Shown here: in pieces, positions 36,665-46,190 of the stretch
Numbering within the stretch: the first letter of the stretch is position 1
Layout: each line of letters begins with the position of its first letter
Assembly: GCA_963662815.2 (NCBI GenBank)
Contig: CAXXWA010000020.1
Location: 248,001 to 312,000, forward strand
Origin: JAPPHA01 sp963662815
GTDB lineage: Bacteria; Pseudomonadota; Alphaproteobacteria; Rhodobacterales; Rhodobacteraceae
DNA length: 64,000 nt
Direction of reading: 5' to 3'
The notes under the pieces: model-generated
What the model was told of the DNA's origin: nothing
Database searches by the model: none
What the model saw: the letters and a program-made list of their open reading frames with translations, nothing else
Position numbers and translations under genes: made by a program

Positions 36665-39168
36665 CAATGGCATTTCCTTAACGTTTCGGCGTCGTTTCCT
36701 TAAGGCTGCGCGAGCGGTTCGGGGCTGCCGTGCCCCTTTCCGGTCCGGACGGCGGGTTTCGGGCTATGCGGTCTGCTCTCGCTTGCGGCTCCACTTTCCG
36801 ACCGGTTTTCGCGAGCGGCGCGGGAACGACCGTCCCGGCCGCAGCCGCGCCCTGACCGCGAGGATCGAGTCCGCCATGCGCCCGACGGTGTCGGCCAGGG
36901 CCGCGGTCTGGGCCAGGATCATCTCCTCGAGGTTGATTGCGAGCATGGCCAGCGCGTTGGAGAAGTTCGTCCGCCTCTTCGGCAGGTCGCCTTCGTGCAT
37001 GTCGTCGAGGAGGCTGTCGCCCTGATTGGAGAACAGGCGTGCCATGGCGATGAGGTTGAAATGGGCGCAGGGTTCCTGGCGGACGCCGCGTTCGGTCCTG
37101 CCGTGGAATTCGTCCACCGCGATGACATGTTTGGAAGTCTTGTACAGTTCCTCGATCGACCAGCGTCCGTGATAGAGGTCCGAGAGGTCCGCCACGCTGT
37201 ACCGGTCCGGGTCGTCGAGGGTCGTGGCGAGCACGCATCGCCCGCCCGCGATGTCGTAGCGGACCATGCGCAGGACGACCGGAGGGACCGGGGTTGCGAA
37301 GCCTGCGGCCCGCAGCTTGCGCAGGGCCTCCTTTCCCGGGGTGATCCTGATGCGGGCGTCGTCGCGGTCGCCGTCGCGGAAGCTGTTGAAGGCGGCGGCG
37401 GAGCTGCGCTGGATGCGGAACACCGGATGCAGGCCGCGCACGGTCATGGCGTGCAGCATGACGAAGGAGAGACATCCCCGGTCGAAGGCCACGACGTCGC
37501 CGGGCGAGAGCGCGTCGAGATGGGTGAGCGCGGCGGCGCGTTCGTCGGCGTCGGACGCGAGGAGGAAGTCGACGGGCATGCGGTTGTCGAGCCTGTACAG
37601 GCAGGACAGCAGGCCCTGCGGGTGGCGGGCGCCGTCGTTCGGGAGCGGATATCCGGCATCGACGAGCGGGCGCGGCAGGTTGAGCTTGGAGCCGTCGACG
37701 GCGAAGGTCCGGTGTCCGTTCCAGTTCGGGTCGTGGATGCCGTGCGCGAGGATCTCGCGGTGCAGGTCCCGGAACAGGTCCTCGTGCACGCGGGCGCGCG
37801 CCTTGCAGATCGAGGAGGCGGCGACCGGCTGCGGCTGCGGCAGCGCGATGCCGGACTTCCGGCACTGCTCCCACAGCTCGGCCGTCACGGTGGCGTAGCC
37901 TTTCCGTCCGCGCGCCAGCACCAGTCGGAACACGAACAGCATGACGACGAGGCTGTCCGTCACCCGGCGTCTCTGCATCCACTCCCGGTCGTGGCGGGCG
38001 GCGATGCCGGCGGCCGCGTCGGCGATCCGGGACCACATGGCGACGAAGCGGCCGTCGGAGGCGGACGCAGGGGACTTGCCGCGGCGCTTCGGCTTCGGCT
38101 TCGGTTTCGCCTCTCCCTTCAGGATCTCGCGGAACGCCGGGTCCAGCGCCCTGACCAGGATCTCCTTGGCCGGCTTGGCGCCGCGCCCGCTGCGCTTGCC
38201 GGCGGTCATGCCGATCCGCTGCCAGCCGGCGGCCCTGCAGCAGGCGCCGTCGAAGCGGGTCGGGTCGACGAAGGTCTCGCACAGGACCGGGCGGCAGGCG
38301 TGCCGCTCCTCCCAACTGCCGGGCAGTTGGCGCAGCGCCATCGCCAGCGCCTTCGACGCAAGGTTGTCGACGCGGACCCATGGCACCACCAGGAAGCGGC
38401 TGTTCGACACCGCGAGGTGCAGCCGGCGGTCGCGGTCGGCCGCGCTCCACCCGATCCACTCGTCCCGGACCGGCAGCGTCCGCGCCGCCGCCTCGAACAG
38501 CAGCACCGCGAGAGTGCCGCCCGCGGCGGTCGCGGACGAACCAGCGGACGGACGGCCCGAAGGGCCGCGGGCATCCGAGATAGTGGTAGCGGTCGACGAG
38601 CGCCTTCCACAGCGCCACGTCCTCCGGAGACGCCGCCTCCTCCAGCGACAGGGGCTCCAGGGCCTCGAGACCGCAGGCGATCTCGGGCTGCGGGTCGGAG
38701 GCCCGCACGCGGACGATCGGCCCGCGCGCCGACTTCGCCGCGGTGTCGCGCTTCTCCGGAAGGGTCAGGATCCCGCATTCCTCCAGGTGCTCGAGAAGCC
38801 GCAGGCCCGCCGCGACGCGGCAGTCGCCCTTCGGCGTGGTCCAGTTCAGGTGCTCGCAGATGGTCTTCGACAGCTCGTTGCGGCTGTCGTTCGGGAACAG
38901 TTCAACCGTTTCCCGGATGTCGGCGATCTGGCGCCGCGTGAAGCGCCGGCCGAGGAAGGTGGTGGACTTGAGGGCTGCGATTCGCGGGTCCATGGCTGAA
39001 AGCTCCCGGCGGGACGGATTGATGCGAGCGTGGCATGCCACGAAAGGGAGGACGTGTCAACCCCCGGGGCGGAAAGGCGGAGCAGGCGGAAAAAGGACGC
39101 GGAATCAGCCGGCTGGCGCCGCGCGCGGAACGGCATCGCGATCCTGCCGGCCAAATGAAATGCCATTG
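36665..39168 (-). mobile_element. IS4-family element with DUF4338 (DruA-like) domain
   Basis: A 2504-bp element with inverted ends CAATGGCATTTC at 36665 and its complement ending at 39168. The 10-bp sequence GGGGGCGGAG flanks it at 39169-39178 on the right and at 31285-31294 on the left. The left copy is now separated from the element by the six-unit array, so the array entered after, or at the edge of, this IS. A 10-bp duplication fits the IS4 family. It interrupts the ISAzo13 transposase gene. Confidence 0.88.
36764..38993 (-). pseudogene. DUF4338-IS4 transposase, two frames
   Basis: From ATG 38993 one frame encodes AALKSTTFLGRRFTRRQIAD, SKTICEHLNWTTPKGDCRVA and DRYHYLGCPRPFGPSVRWFV. A shift near 38515 moves to the frame with RDEWIGWSAADRDRRLHLAV, FLVVPWVRVDNLASKALAMA and LCETFVDPTRFDGACCRAAG, completing a DUF4338 domain of the kind found in Druantia DruA. 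The second frame continues into an IS4 transposase: RTFAVDGSKLNLPR (first Asp), VVAFDRGCLSFVMLHAM (second Asp) and HGRWSIEELYKTSKHVIAVD (Glu). The frame change could be a mutation or a programmed shift; no clear slippery site was identified. Confidence 0.75.
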
Positions 39169-39178
39169 GGGGGCGGAG

Positions 39179-40006
39179 GGCCGCAAGGTCAGCGAGCGCA
39201 CGGTGAACCGCCTGCTGCACGAGCTCGGCTACAGTCTCCAGGCGAACCGCAAGACCGTCGAGGGACGGCAGCATCCGGACCGGAACGGCCAGTTCCGGCG
39301 GATCAACCGCCGGGTGCGGGCGTTCCAGAAGCTGGGCCAGCCGGTCGTGTCGGTGGACACGAAGAAGAAGGAGCTCGTGGGCCAGTTCCGCAACGGTGGC
39401 CGCGACTGGCATCCCAAGGGCCGTCCCGTCGCCGTGCACGTGCATGACTTCCCGGACCCCGAACTTGGCAAGGCCATACCTTACGGCGTCTACGACATGA
39501 CCGCCAACAAGGGCTGGGTCAGCGTCGGAATCACCAGCGACACGGCGGAATTCGCCGTCGAGACGATACGGCGCTGGTGGAGGCGGATGGGGTCGCCGCT
39601 CTACCCGGATGCCCGGCGGCTCCTGATCACCGCCGACGGCGGCGGCTCGAACGGCAGCCGCAACCGGCTGTGGAAGCTGGAGATCCAGCGACTTGCCGAC
39701 GAGCTCGGGCTGGCCATCTCGGTCTGCCACTTTCCGCCGGGCACGAGCAAGTGGAACAGGATCGAGCACCGCATGTTCTGCCACATCACCCAGAACTGGC
39801 GCGGAAAGCCGCTTGTCAGCCATGAGGTGATCGTGAACCTGATCGCCGCGACGACAACGAAGGCCGGTCTCTCCATTCGCTCCGGCATCGACGACAAGGA
39901 GTATGTGACCGGCATCAAGGTCTCCGACGACCAGATGGAGGCGCTCTCGATCAGGCGGGCCGGATTTCACGGAGAATGGAACTACACCCTGCTTCCCCGC
40001 ACATGA
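39179..40006 (+). pseudogene. ISAzo13-family transposase, 3' part
   Basis: The gene resumes after the right target copy with GRKVSERTVNRLLHELGYSL, then VVSVDTKKKELVGQFRNGGR, LLITADGGGSNGSRNRLWKL and FPPGTSKWNRIEHRMFCHIT, ending FHGEWNYTLLPRT. This is the catalytic half of an ISAzo13 transposase (SVDTKKKE, TADGGGSN, NRIEHR). Joined to 30899-31294 across one target copy it gives a full-length product. Confidence 0.88.
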
Positions 40007-40045
40007 ATGGACAATTTATTTTGGCGAGCCTCCTAGGGTGTCAGA

Positions 40046-40504
40046 ATGGAGATCGAATGGGACGAGGCCAACAAAACAGGCGCCGATTTCGAGCTTCGCT
40101 GTTTCGACTTCCCTTATGCCGTTGGAGCCTTTCTCGATCCGCACCGGATCGTCGCGCAGGATCGCCGGAATCACTGTCGCGAGAACCGCTACAGGTCGCT
40201 CGGCACGGTCGACGGACAGGGGCCTATGTATTGGCCCTACACGGTGCGGGGTTCGGCCGTGAGAATCATTTCGGCTCGCAAGGTCAGCCGGAGGGAAGTC
40301 GCCGATTATGAGCACAACGCGCGTCAGGATAGACCCCAACGATCCGTCCACCTTGCCCGAAGGGCGAATCGACCCCGCCTGAGTGAACGCCACCACGTAA
40401 GCGGAGGTCGCAGCGCAGGGCGGGAGGACGAGGTCGAAGCCATGCAGGACATTGCGTGGATTGCGCACCAAGTTCGGCGGCGGCTGGGGCTTTTCCCAGA
40501 CTGA
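40046..40504 (+). CDS. brnT: BrnT-family toxin (RelE-like fold), run-on C-terminus
   Basis: The first 90 residues match BrnT: MEIEWDEANKTGADFELRCF, VGAFLDPHRIVAQDRR, ENRYRSLG and RGSAVRIISARKVSRREVAD. BrnT toxins are ribonucleases paired with a BrnA or XRE-type antitoxin. Normal length is about 90-95 residues; here the frame runs on to 152 residues through the antitoxin gene, so a normal stop was lost, probably by an indel after YEHNARQD near 40330. The gene begins 11 bases after the ISAzo13 end, so its promoter is likely gone. Probably not a working toxin. Confidence 0.7.
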   Translation: MEIEWDEANKTGADFELRCFDFPYAVGAFLDPHRIVAQDRRNHCRENRYRSLGTVDGQGPMYWPYTVRGSAVRIISARKVSRREVADYEHNARQDRPQRSVHLARRANRPRLSERHHVSGGRSAGREDEVEAMQDIAWIAHQVRRRLGLFPD

Positions 40505-40640
40505 GTTGGCGCGTCGCATCGACGTGCTGCACGAGACGGTCCGCAACCGGGAACAGGGGCAAGCGCTGCCCGACCGGAGCGGCGCGCGTCCTGCCGCGGA
40601 TGCTCGACAGACGCCAGAGACCGCACTCCGCGCGTGTTGA
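40308..40640 (+). pseudogene. XRE-type antitoxin partner of brnT, frameshifted
   Basis: It starts ATG 40308 inside the brnT end: MSTTRVRIDPNDPSTLPEGR, then IDPA and a stop. The continuation appears in other frames as DEVEAMQDIAWIAHQVRRRL, SQTELARRIDVLHETVRNRE and CPTGAARVLPRMLDR. Together they make a helix-turn-helix antitoxin of the kind paired with BrnT. At least three shifts make it non-functional. Confidence 0.6.
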
Positions 40641-40779
40641 ACTGAAAGGGTTGCGGCGATGCGGCACGGCAATTTCAGGCGTCCTGAAATCGGGATTACG
40701 ATCTGACAACCCGAACTCCACTTTTCCAGCCCCTTTTGTCGGGACCCGGACAATCACAACGGATTTGGAACGTTCTCGA

Positions 40780-41338
40780 TCAGATTGTTTCAGACAGTTT
40801 CCTCAGTTTCTTTGCCATTTCGGCAGCCGTTCGCGCCGACTCGACGAGGATTGATTTCGGCGCCGTTGCCCATTCATCGGGATGAAGGCCCCGCTTTTCC
40901 CGGACGTGTGCCAATGCACCATCCAGGGTTGGGAACATCTCCGGCCGGTTCAGATGCAAGTAGAGCGCGACTAGTGCAGTGGATCGACTCCGGCCGCCAC
41001 GGCAATGGACGAGGACATTCCCCTTGGCACGTCGAGGATAACTGCGCCTCTCCGGAAGGACCTGGCAAAGTGCACCATCAAGCAGGAGGTAGGCTGCCAA
41101 CATCATGTCTTTGGAATTCCCGTGTCCGTCTACCCAATCCCAGCTTGAATACGCGCACCGGTCCGACGCCGTGGGAACACCTGTTTTCGTCGACCGGCTC
41201 AACCGGATCCGAAACGTAATTGATATCCAGGTTGATCGCACAATTGACGACAATGGCGATGCCATGCTTTCGCAGCAGCCCGAGATCGCTCGCCGCTGCC
41301 GTCCCGCCAATGTAGATGCTACACTTGTCCGGTCCCAA
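40780..41338 (-). pseudogene. Dual-specificity phosphatase, one frameshift
   Basis: From ATG 41338 one frame reads CSIYIGGTAAASDLGLLRKH, VVNCAINLDINYV and VRVFKLGL. Near 41125 it changes to the frame WVDGHGNSKDMMLAAYLLLD, GNVLVHCRGGRSRSTALVAL and TLDGALAHVREKRGLHPDEW. The active-site loop HCRGGRSRS (HCxxGxxRS) is intact. A single base correction would restore a protein of about 180 residues, so a consensus error is possible here. Confidence 0.7.
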
Positions 41339-41727
41339 TCCGGTTTTCTATCAGGCTGATGGTTTCGTGTTTGATCGCTGGGTTTCCGGTTGGGAAGGAT
41401 CCGGATTCATCGTCCTTGAACATTCCTGATCTTTCAATTGCGCGACAAGTGACCCGTGCCGGCAGCAGGTGCGCGACTTCCGGTTCACGCTTGGAGCGAA
41501 CCGGCTGACTTCGCTGTCCCGAACTCTCGAAACAGGAAGTCATGCCCGTCCGCCCGGAGCCTCCGACACCAGCGTCCCGGCATGGAACGAAACGCTTCAG
41601 TCCGGAATCCAGGCCTCATTCCCCGGCCGGCCCAGTTCCGCCACTCATTGGCGAACCGTTGTCACTTCTCCGGTTTTTCGGCCGGGAAAAGCATCGTTGA
41701 CGACACTTGATCCGGTCGCCTGTTGCG
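41339..41727. other. Intergenic, no gene recognised
   Basis: 389 bases between the phosphatase remnant start and the iron-binding protein stop. Nothing family-like on either strand. Confidence 0.5.
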
Positions 41728-42837
41728 TTACCGCTTGTAACTCAATCGCCAGAAGTCCTGCCAATCCTGCCGCTTGTCGAAATCGTCATTCCCCGTGGCA
41801 GCATTGTGTGGTGTCAAGCGGTCGGAAAACGCGTTTACGCCGGATGCTTCCTTGGGGTGTCGTGGCACAGCAGTGTTTCCTGACACCTTGCCGTCCTTGG
41901 TCATCGGCGAAACGCCTTCCTCCGTCATCATGAAACGCAGGAACAGCTTGGCCAGGTTGGGGCTCTTCGTGCCGACAGAGATCAGCCCGAAATTCGGGTT
42001 GGCGTAACCGATGTAGGGCTTGATGTCCTCGCAGATCTTCATGGCGAGCTTTCCGTCGACCGTGTCGCGGTATTTTGCGGTGGAAACCAGCCCCATGAAT
42101 GGCTCATCCTGGCCCGGCGTGCCAATGGCCTCTGCCGCGGCAGAATCCGAGTCGGTCAAGAGCGGTGAATTGGAAGCCAGAGCCTGGACCCAACTCGCGG
42201 TCGCACTCTGGGCACTGGTGTCCAGCGCCTCGCCATAGTGCATCTCGTACGCGTCTGCAACGGCCTGATCCCAATGTGTTTCCATCTGATTGAACCAATC
42301 AAGATATCCCGGCTTGTTGAGCGGATCACCCAAGGCAACCTTGCGATTCCATTCGGGATCCGTAAGCGCCCAGATGTTGTCCACCGGACAGCTGTCGTAC
42401 TTGTCGCTGTTGTACGTCCAGACTGCAGGGTCCCGGTAAACGACAAGAGGATCCCGGGAATCTTCCGGAATTGTGTCCGCCAGGTCAGGAGGCACCCAGC
42501 TCATCACGATTCCGCTCGGGACGACCTCAGCCAGCGTTGCTGCCGCATCCGCGGACACGATCACGTCGCCTACGACATTCCCCGACTGCGCCTCCCTGAT
42601 TACCATTTCGATCTGAGCCGATGAAGGCACCTTGGACCCGGTGACTTCAATCCCGTACTTTTCGGTGAATGCCGCGGCTGATGTCTTGATTTTCCCTGTA
42701 CTTGCATACGCCGTTATCGCTTCCTCGCCCCGGGCGGCTTCGATCAATGCATCCAGGTCGAAGTCCTCCGCCGACAGCGGCGCAGTGAGCACCAAGAGGG
42801 CGAACGCACCAATGAAACTGTTTACAAGTCTGGACAT
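41728..42837 (-). CDS. ABC transporter periplasmic binding protein, ferric-iron type
   Basis: A 369-residue protein with a signal peptide (LVNSFIGAFALLVLTAPLSA, cleaved about residue 23). The mature part, with ITAYASTGKIKTSAAAFTEK, VIVSADAAATLAEVV, FWRLSYKR and KDGKVSGNTAVPRHPKEASG, resembles FbpA/SfuA-like extracellular proteins. ATG 42837 has GGGAG 9 bases upstream; the frame is open to 42912. It is the third gene of the permease-ATPase-binding protein unit, separated from the ATPase by 117 bases. Iron is inferred from the family; other anionic ligands such as phosphonates remain possible. Confidence 0.82.
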   Translation of the reverse strand: MSRLVNSFIGAFALLVLTAPLSAEDFDLDALIEAARGEEAITAYASTGKIKTSAAAFTEKYGIEVTGSKVPSSAQIEMVIREAQSGNVVGDVIVSADAAATLAEVVPSGIVMSWVPPDLADTIPEDSRDPLVVYRDPAVWTYNSDKYDSCPVDNIWALTDPEWNRKVALGDPLNKPGYLDWFNQMETHWDQAVADAYEMHYGEALDTSAQSATASWVQALASNSPLLTDSDSAAAEAIGTPGQDEPFMGLVSTAKYRDTVDGKLAMKICEDIKPYIGYANPNFGLISVGTKSPNLAKLFLRFMMTEEGVSPMTKDGKVSGNTAVPRHPKEASGVNAFSDRLTPHNAATGNDDFDKRQDWQDFWRLSYKR

Positions 42838-42954
42838 TTCAGGCACTCCCTTATTGTCTTGTTGAACTCTCGGACTGATGCCTCGTCGCACATTGCTTCG
42901 GCCGAACGTCACAAATCGCGCGGCCCATTTTCTGACACAACGTGGTCTGCTCGC

Positions 42955-44061
42955 TCAGCCATTCTCTTGTGAAACGCGCATCCCGTCAAGGTCGAACAAG
43001 TGAATCCGGGAGTGATCCACCTGAAAATACGCCATGTCTCCGACTTTGAATCCAGGCGACACGTTTGTCGAGACAAAGAGCGGTGAACCGCCTTTGTCAA
43101 GTTCGACAATCCAGTTTCCGCCTGTCGGAAGGATTCCTGCAACACTTGCATGGCTAGTCAGGCAACGGGAGTTGCCCGACGGTTTGCTCACCGAAAGCCG
43201 GATTGATTCCGGGCGAAGACCCAAGGAACCGACATTGTCGATCCCGGGGAAAGACCTGACCATGTATTCCCTCAAGGTCAGAGACAGTTCCATGTCTTGA
43301 CCGGCTGTCACCGGTACCATGTTTATCGGTGGATTGCCTACGAATTCTGCGACAAAGAGATTGGCCGGAGAATTGTAGATCTCATCGGGGCTGCCCACCT
43401 GCTGCAAGGATCCTTCGTTCATCACGGCAATTCGTGTCGAGAGCGTCATTGCTTCCCACTGGTCATGGGTCACAAAAACGATGGTCGTGCCGAATTCACC
43501 ATGAATTCGCTTCAGCTCGGCGCGCATCTTCAAACGGAGCTTGGCATCCAGGTTTGACAATGGTTCATCCAGCAAAAGGACATCTGGTTCGATTACCAAC
43601 ATCCGGGCGAGGGCAACCCGTTGCTGCTGACCACCGGACAGTTGCGACGGATACCGATCCCGAAACTGCTCGATGCCCAGCGTTTCCATGACAAATCCGA
43701 CGCGCTCTTCACGTTCCTCTGCCGGAACCTTGCGCAAACGCAGCCCGAAACTGACATTTCGCTCGACGGTGAGATGCGGCCATAGTGCGTAGCTCTGAAA
43801 AACCAGTCCCGCACCACGCTGCTCAGGCGGAACGAAAATGCCCTGGTCACGTGAATCCAGCACCCGGCCGCCGATCATGATTTCCCCGGTGCTGAGGTTT
43901 TCCAACCCCGCGATCACACGCAGGGTGGTTGATTTTCCGCAACCCGAAGGCCCGAGCAGGCACATGAACTCGCCGTCCTGGACCACAAGGTCGAGATCCG
44001 ATATTGCCGGGGCCAAGCTGTCGTACGACTTGCTGACATGGCTGAGTGTGATGGTGGGCAA
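42955..44061 (-). CDS. ABC transporter ATPase (FbpC/PotA type)
   Basis: A 368-residue ATPase. Walker A is LLGPSGCGKSTTLR, Q-loop VFQSYALWPHLTV, signature LSGGQQQRVALAR, Walker B VLLLDEPLSNLDAKLR and the switch VFVTHDQ. A C-terminal TOBE-like domain begins near residue 245 (LGLRPESIRLSVSKPS). It starts one base after the permease stop and drives import by the two-domain permease. Confidence 0.92.
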   Translation of the reverse strand: MPTITLSHVSKSYDSLAPAISDLDLVVQDGEFMCLLGPSGCGKSTTLRVIAGLENLSTGEIMIGGRVLDSRDQGIFVPPEQRGAGLVFQSYALWPHLTVERNVSFGLRLRKVPAEEREERVGFVMETLGIEQFRDRYPSQLSGGQQQRVALARMLVIEPDVLLLDEPLSNLDAKLRLKMRAELKRIHGEFGTTIVFVTHDQWEAMTLSTRIAVMNEGSLQQVGSPDEIYNSPANLFVAEFVGNPPINMVPVTAGQDMELSLTLREYMVRSFPGIDNVGSLGLRPESIRLSVSKPSGNSRCLTSHASVAGILPTGGNWIVELDKGGSPLFVSTNVSPGFKVGDMAYFQVDHSRIHLFDLDGMRVSQENG

Positions 44062-44062
44062 T

Positions 44063-45907
44063 CTATCCTCCCAGTCCGTCGGCGAGATTCGTCTTGGTCA
44101 CGTTTTGGACTGCCAGTGTCCCGAAATAGGCCATGGCGGCAATGATCAGCACAACTGCATTTGCGGCTTGAGTGTAATTGTTGTCGATCAGCCGCAGGGA
44201 ATATGTCGTCAGCACATCGGTTGTGGGTACCGCCAGGACCACAAACAGGCTCAATCCCTTGATTCCCGAAATGAAGGGCAGAAGCGTTCCCGTGACAAGT
44301 GCGCCCTTCTGAATTGGAATCACGATGCTCGTCATGCGACGCAGCCACCCGGCGCCGGTCATTTGCGCCGCTTCTTCAGGATCCTTTCCCAGCTGCATCA
44401 TCGCGGAGATCCCTGCCCTCGAAGAGTAGGGCATCTGGTCCGCGGTCAACGCCAGAATGAGGATTAGGCCAGTGCCGTAGAGCGCCGGTATCGGCCCGCG
44501 TTGGACGGCAAACAACGACAGATATGCGACGGCAAACGCGATACCGGGCACAAGATAGGGGAAAAAAGTCACATGTCGAAGGAAGCTGGATATCCAGCGC
44601 ACCCGTGATCTCACGACCACGTAGCCGACGAGCAGTCCCAGAAGACCGGAACACAACGCTGCGAATCCGACAATTCGAAGTGTATTCCATGCCGCCATCC
44701 AAAGATCCGGTGTCAGGAGGATACCGGTCCGCAAGGCAACCGTTTCTAGATTCCGACCAATCCAATAATCGAGAGTAAAGTTCTCCGCGGAAAAATCAGC
44801 CGGTACCTTCATGACGGTCGAAAGCACCAGCACCAGCAGCGGGAAACCTACGGAAATCAGGAAGACCAGTGCTGCAAACGCCGTCGCGGGAATTCTGTAA
44901 ATTCCCAACGGAGACTTGCGACTCATTGCGCCCTTGCCCCCGACAGTCACGAACCTGCGTGATTCACGAACAAGGCGGGCATCGACCAACAGTGAAATGA
45001 TGCCGATCAACATGATCGCCCCGGCCAAAACCGCCGCGACACCGCTTTGCCGGGACGAGATGCTGCGATAAAGCGACGTTGCAAGCACATTGTAGTCGAC
45101 CGGCAAACCCAAGAGGTAATTTACCCCGAATTCGCCAATGCACTTTGCAAAAATCAGGATGGTGGCCGACAAAAGAGAGGGCAACATGAGCGGGAATATG
45201 ATTCGCAATGCCACAGTTCCCGACTTCGCGCCGAGAATGCGGGCACTTTCCTCCAACTGGGAATCAAAGCTTCTCAGGGCATTGCCGAAAAGCAAGATGA
45301 CGAACGGCGCGTAATGCAATGCGAGGATGATCGTGATCGGAACCTGGCCGTATGCCAGCCAGTCTGGAGGCGTGAATCCGAGGCTTTCAAGCCATCCCTG
45401 CTGTCCACCAACGGTTCGATTGCGGAACAGAGTGCGCCAAGCTAGCGCAAACGTCCAGGACGGCAGCATGTATGGCACGATCAAGGCCGTGGCAAACCAC
45501 CGCCGTCCGTACATGTCCGAGCGACTCAGCAACCATGCAAGCGGAACACCAACGGAAAGGGAAATCAGTATGACCCCGGTCGCGACGGACAGCGTGTGCA
45601 CGAGCGGTTCCCAGAACAGGATTTGGGAAATTGGCGATGCAAGGGTTCTATTCAGGTAATAGAGCGTCCAGGCGCCAACCTCGGACTTCGCCCGACGTGC
45701 ATCGCCGAATTGCACTTCGACTGCGTCGTGCATGAGCGTGACGATCGGGACAATCACCAGGTATGCGAACAGCACGACCATCAACGCGCCAATAATGGCC
45801 GTCGGCTCCCTCCACCCGACCTTGAAGTGGTAGTTCAGACGGGCACTCCGATTCATCCCCGTGCCAGAGGTCGACTTGTCGTGTTCGGCCAACTGCGATG
45901 GCATCAG
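44063..45907 (-). CDS. ABC transporter permease, FbpB-type with two fused permease domains
   Basis: A protein of about 614 residues with roughly 12 hydrophobic helices in two halves. Each half carries an EAA-like loop (LEESARILGAKSGTVALRII and PEEAAQMTGAGWLRRMTSIV). This fused layout is typical of ferric iron/2-aminoethylphosphonate importers. I use ATG 45907, preceded by GGGAG; the frame is open upstream to 45976, and ATG 45859 is another option. The leader just before it (45908-45933) is duplicated exactly at 46165-46190. Confidence 0.85.
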   Translation of the reverse strand: MMPSQLAEHDKSTSGTGMNRSARLNYHFKVGWREPTAIIGALMVVLFAYLVIVPIVTLMHDAVEVQFGDARRAKSEVGAWTLYYLNRTLASPISQILFWEPLVHTLSVATGVILISLSVGVPLAWLLSRSDMYGRRWFATALIVPYMLPSWTFALAWRTLFRNRTVGGQQGWLESLGFTPPDWLAYGQVPITIILALHYAPFVILLFGNALRSFDSQLEESARILGAKSGTVALRIIFPLMLPSLLSATILIFAKCIGEFGVNYLLGLPVDYNVLATSLYRSISSRQSGVAAVLAGAIMLIGIISLLVDARLVRESRRFVTVGGKGAMSRKSPLGIYRIPATAFAALVFLISVGFPLLVLVLSTVMKVPADFSAENFTLDYWIGRNLETVALRTGILLTPDLWMAAWNTLRIVGFAALCSGLLGLLVGYVVVRSRVRWISSFLRHVTFFPYLVPGIAFAVAYLSLFAVQRGPIPALYGTGLILILALTADQMPYSSRAGISAMMQLGKDPEEAAQMTGAGWLRRMTSIVIPIQKGALVTGTLLPFISGIKGLSLFVVLAVPTTDVLTTYSLRLIDNNYTQAANAVVLIIAAMAYFGTLAVQNVTKTNLADGLGG

Positions 45908-46190
45908 GCCGACTCTCCCGGCGGTATTTCTCTCGGACTTTTGCTTCATGCCCGGCACGTGCTGTTCATTCGGCAAGTTAACAGCCGACCCAGCTCATGA
46001 CTACATTGATTTGAGTGGGGTCGGCATGAAAGCCCAGTCCGAATGCCGGGATCCTGCGTGACTTGAAACCTTGATCGCGGGCTCCGAATGAAGTTGCAGA
46101 CCAGGGGACTTCGGACGGCTGCATTTCATCTGGCGGGTTCATCGGACACCCTGGACAGGACAGCGCCGACTCTCCCGGCGGTATTTCTCT
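45908..46190. repeat. 26-bp direct repeat flanking 231 bp upstream of the permease
   Basis: The 26 bases at 45908-45933 (GCCGACTCTCCCGGCGGTAT followed by TTCTCT) occur again exactly at 46165-46190. The proximal copy holds the likely ribosome binding site of the permease gene. A duplicated leader or old insertion scar is possible; nothing recognisable lies between, except a pair GCCGACCC / GGGTCGGC near 45983-46024. Confidence 0.85.

Larger units (their letters stand above)
30844..40034 (+). mobile_element. ISAzo13-family element, interrupted by nested insertions
   Basis: Inverted ends AGGAAGCTCGCCAAAATAAC at 30844 and, reading inward from 40034, AGGAGGCTCGCCAAAATAAA bound the element. The two match with two mismatches over these 20 bases and stay alike through TTGYCCATT. 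Removing the internal insert with one target copy (31295-39178) leaves 1307 bp, right for an ISAzo13 element with one transposase gene. No clear target duplication was seen outside the ends. It lies 197 bases downstream of the RloB remnant and 11 bases before a brnT gene, so it probably removed the brnT promoter. Confidence 0.85.

Noticed and set aside
36995..38941. 648-codon plus-strand frame opposite the IS4 transposase
   Set aside because: Antisense shadow of the DUF4338-IS4 gene; no family resemblance.
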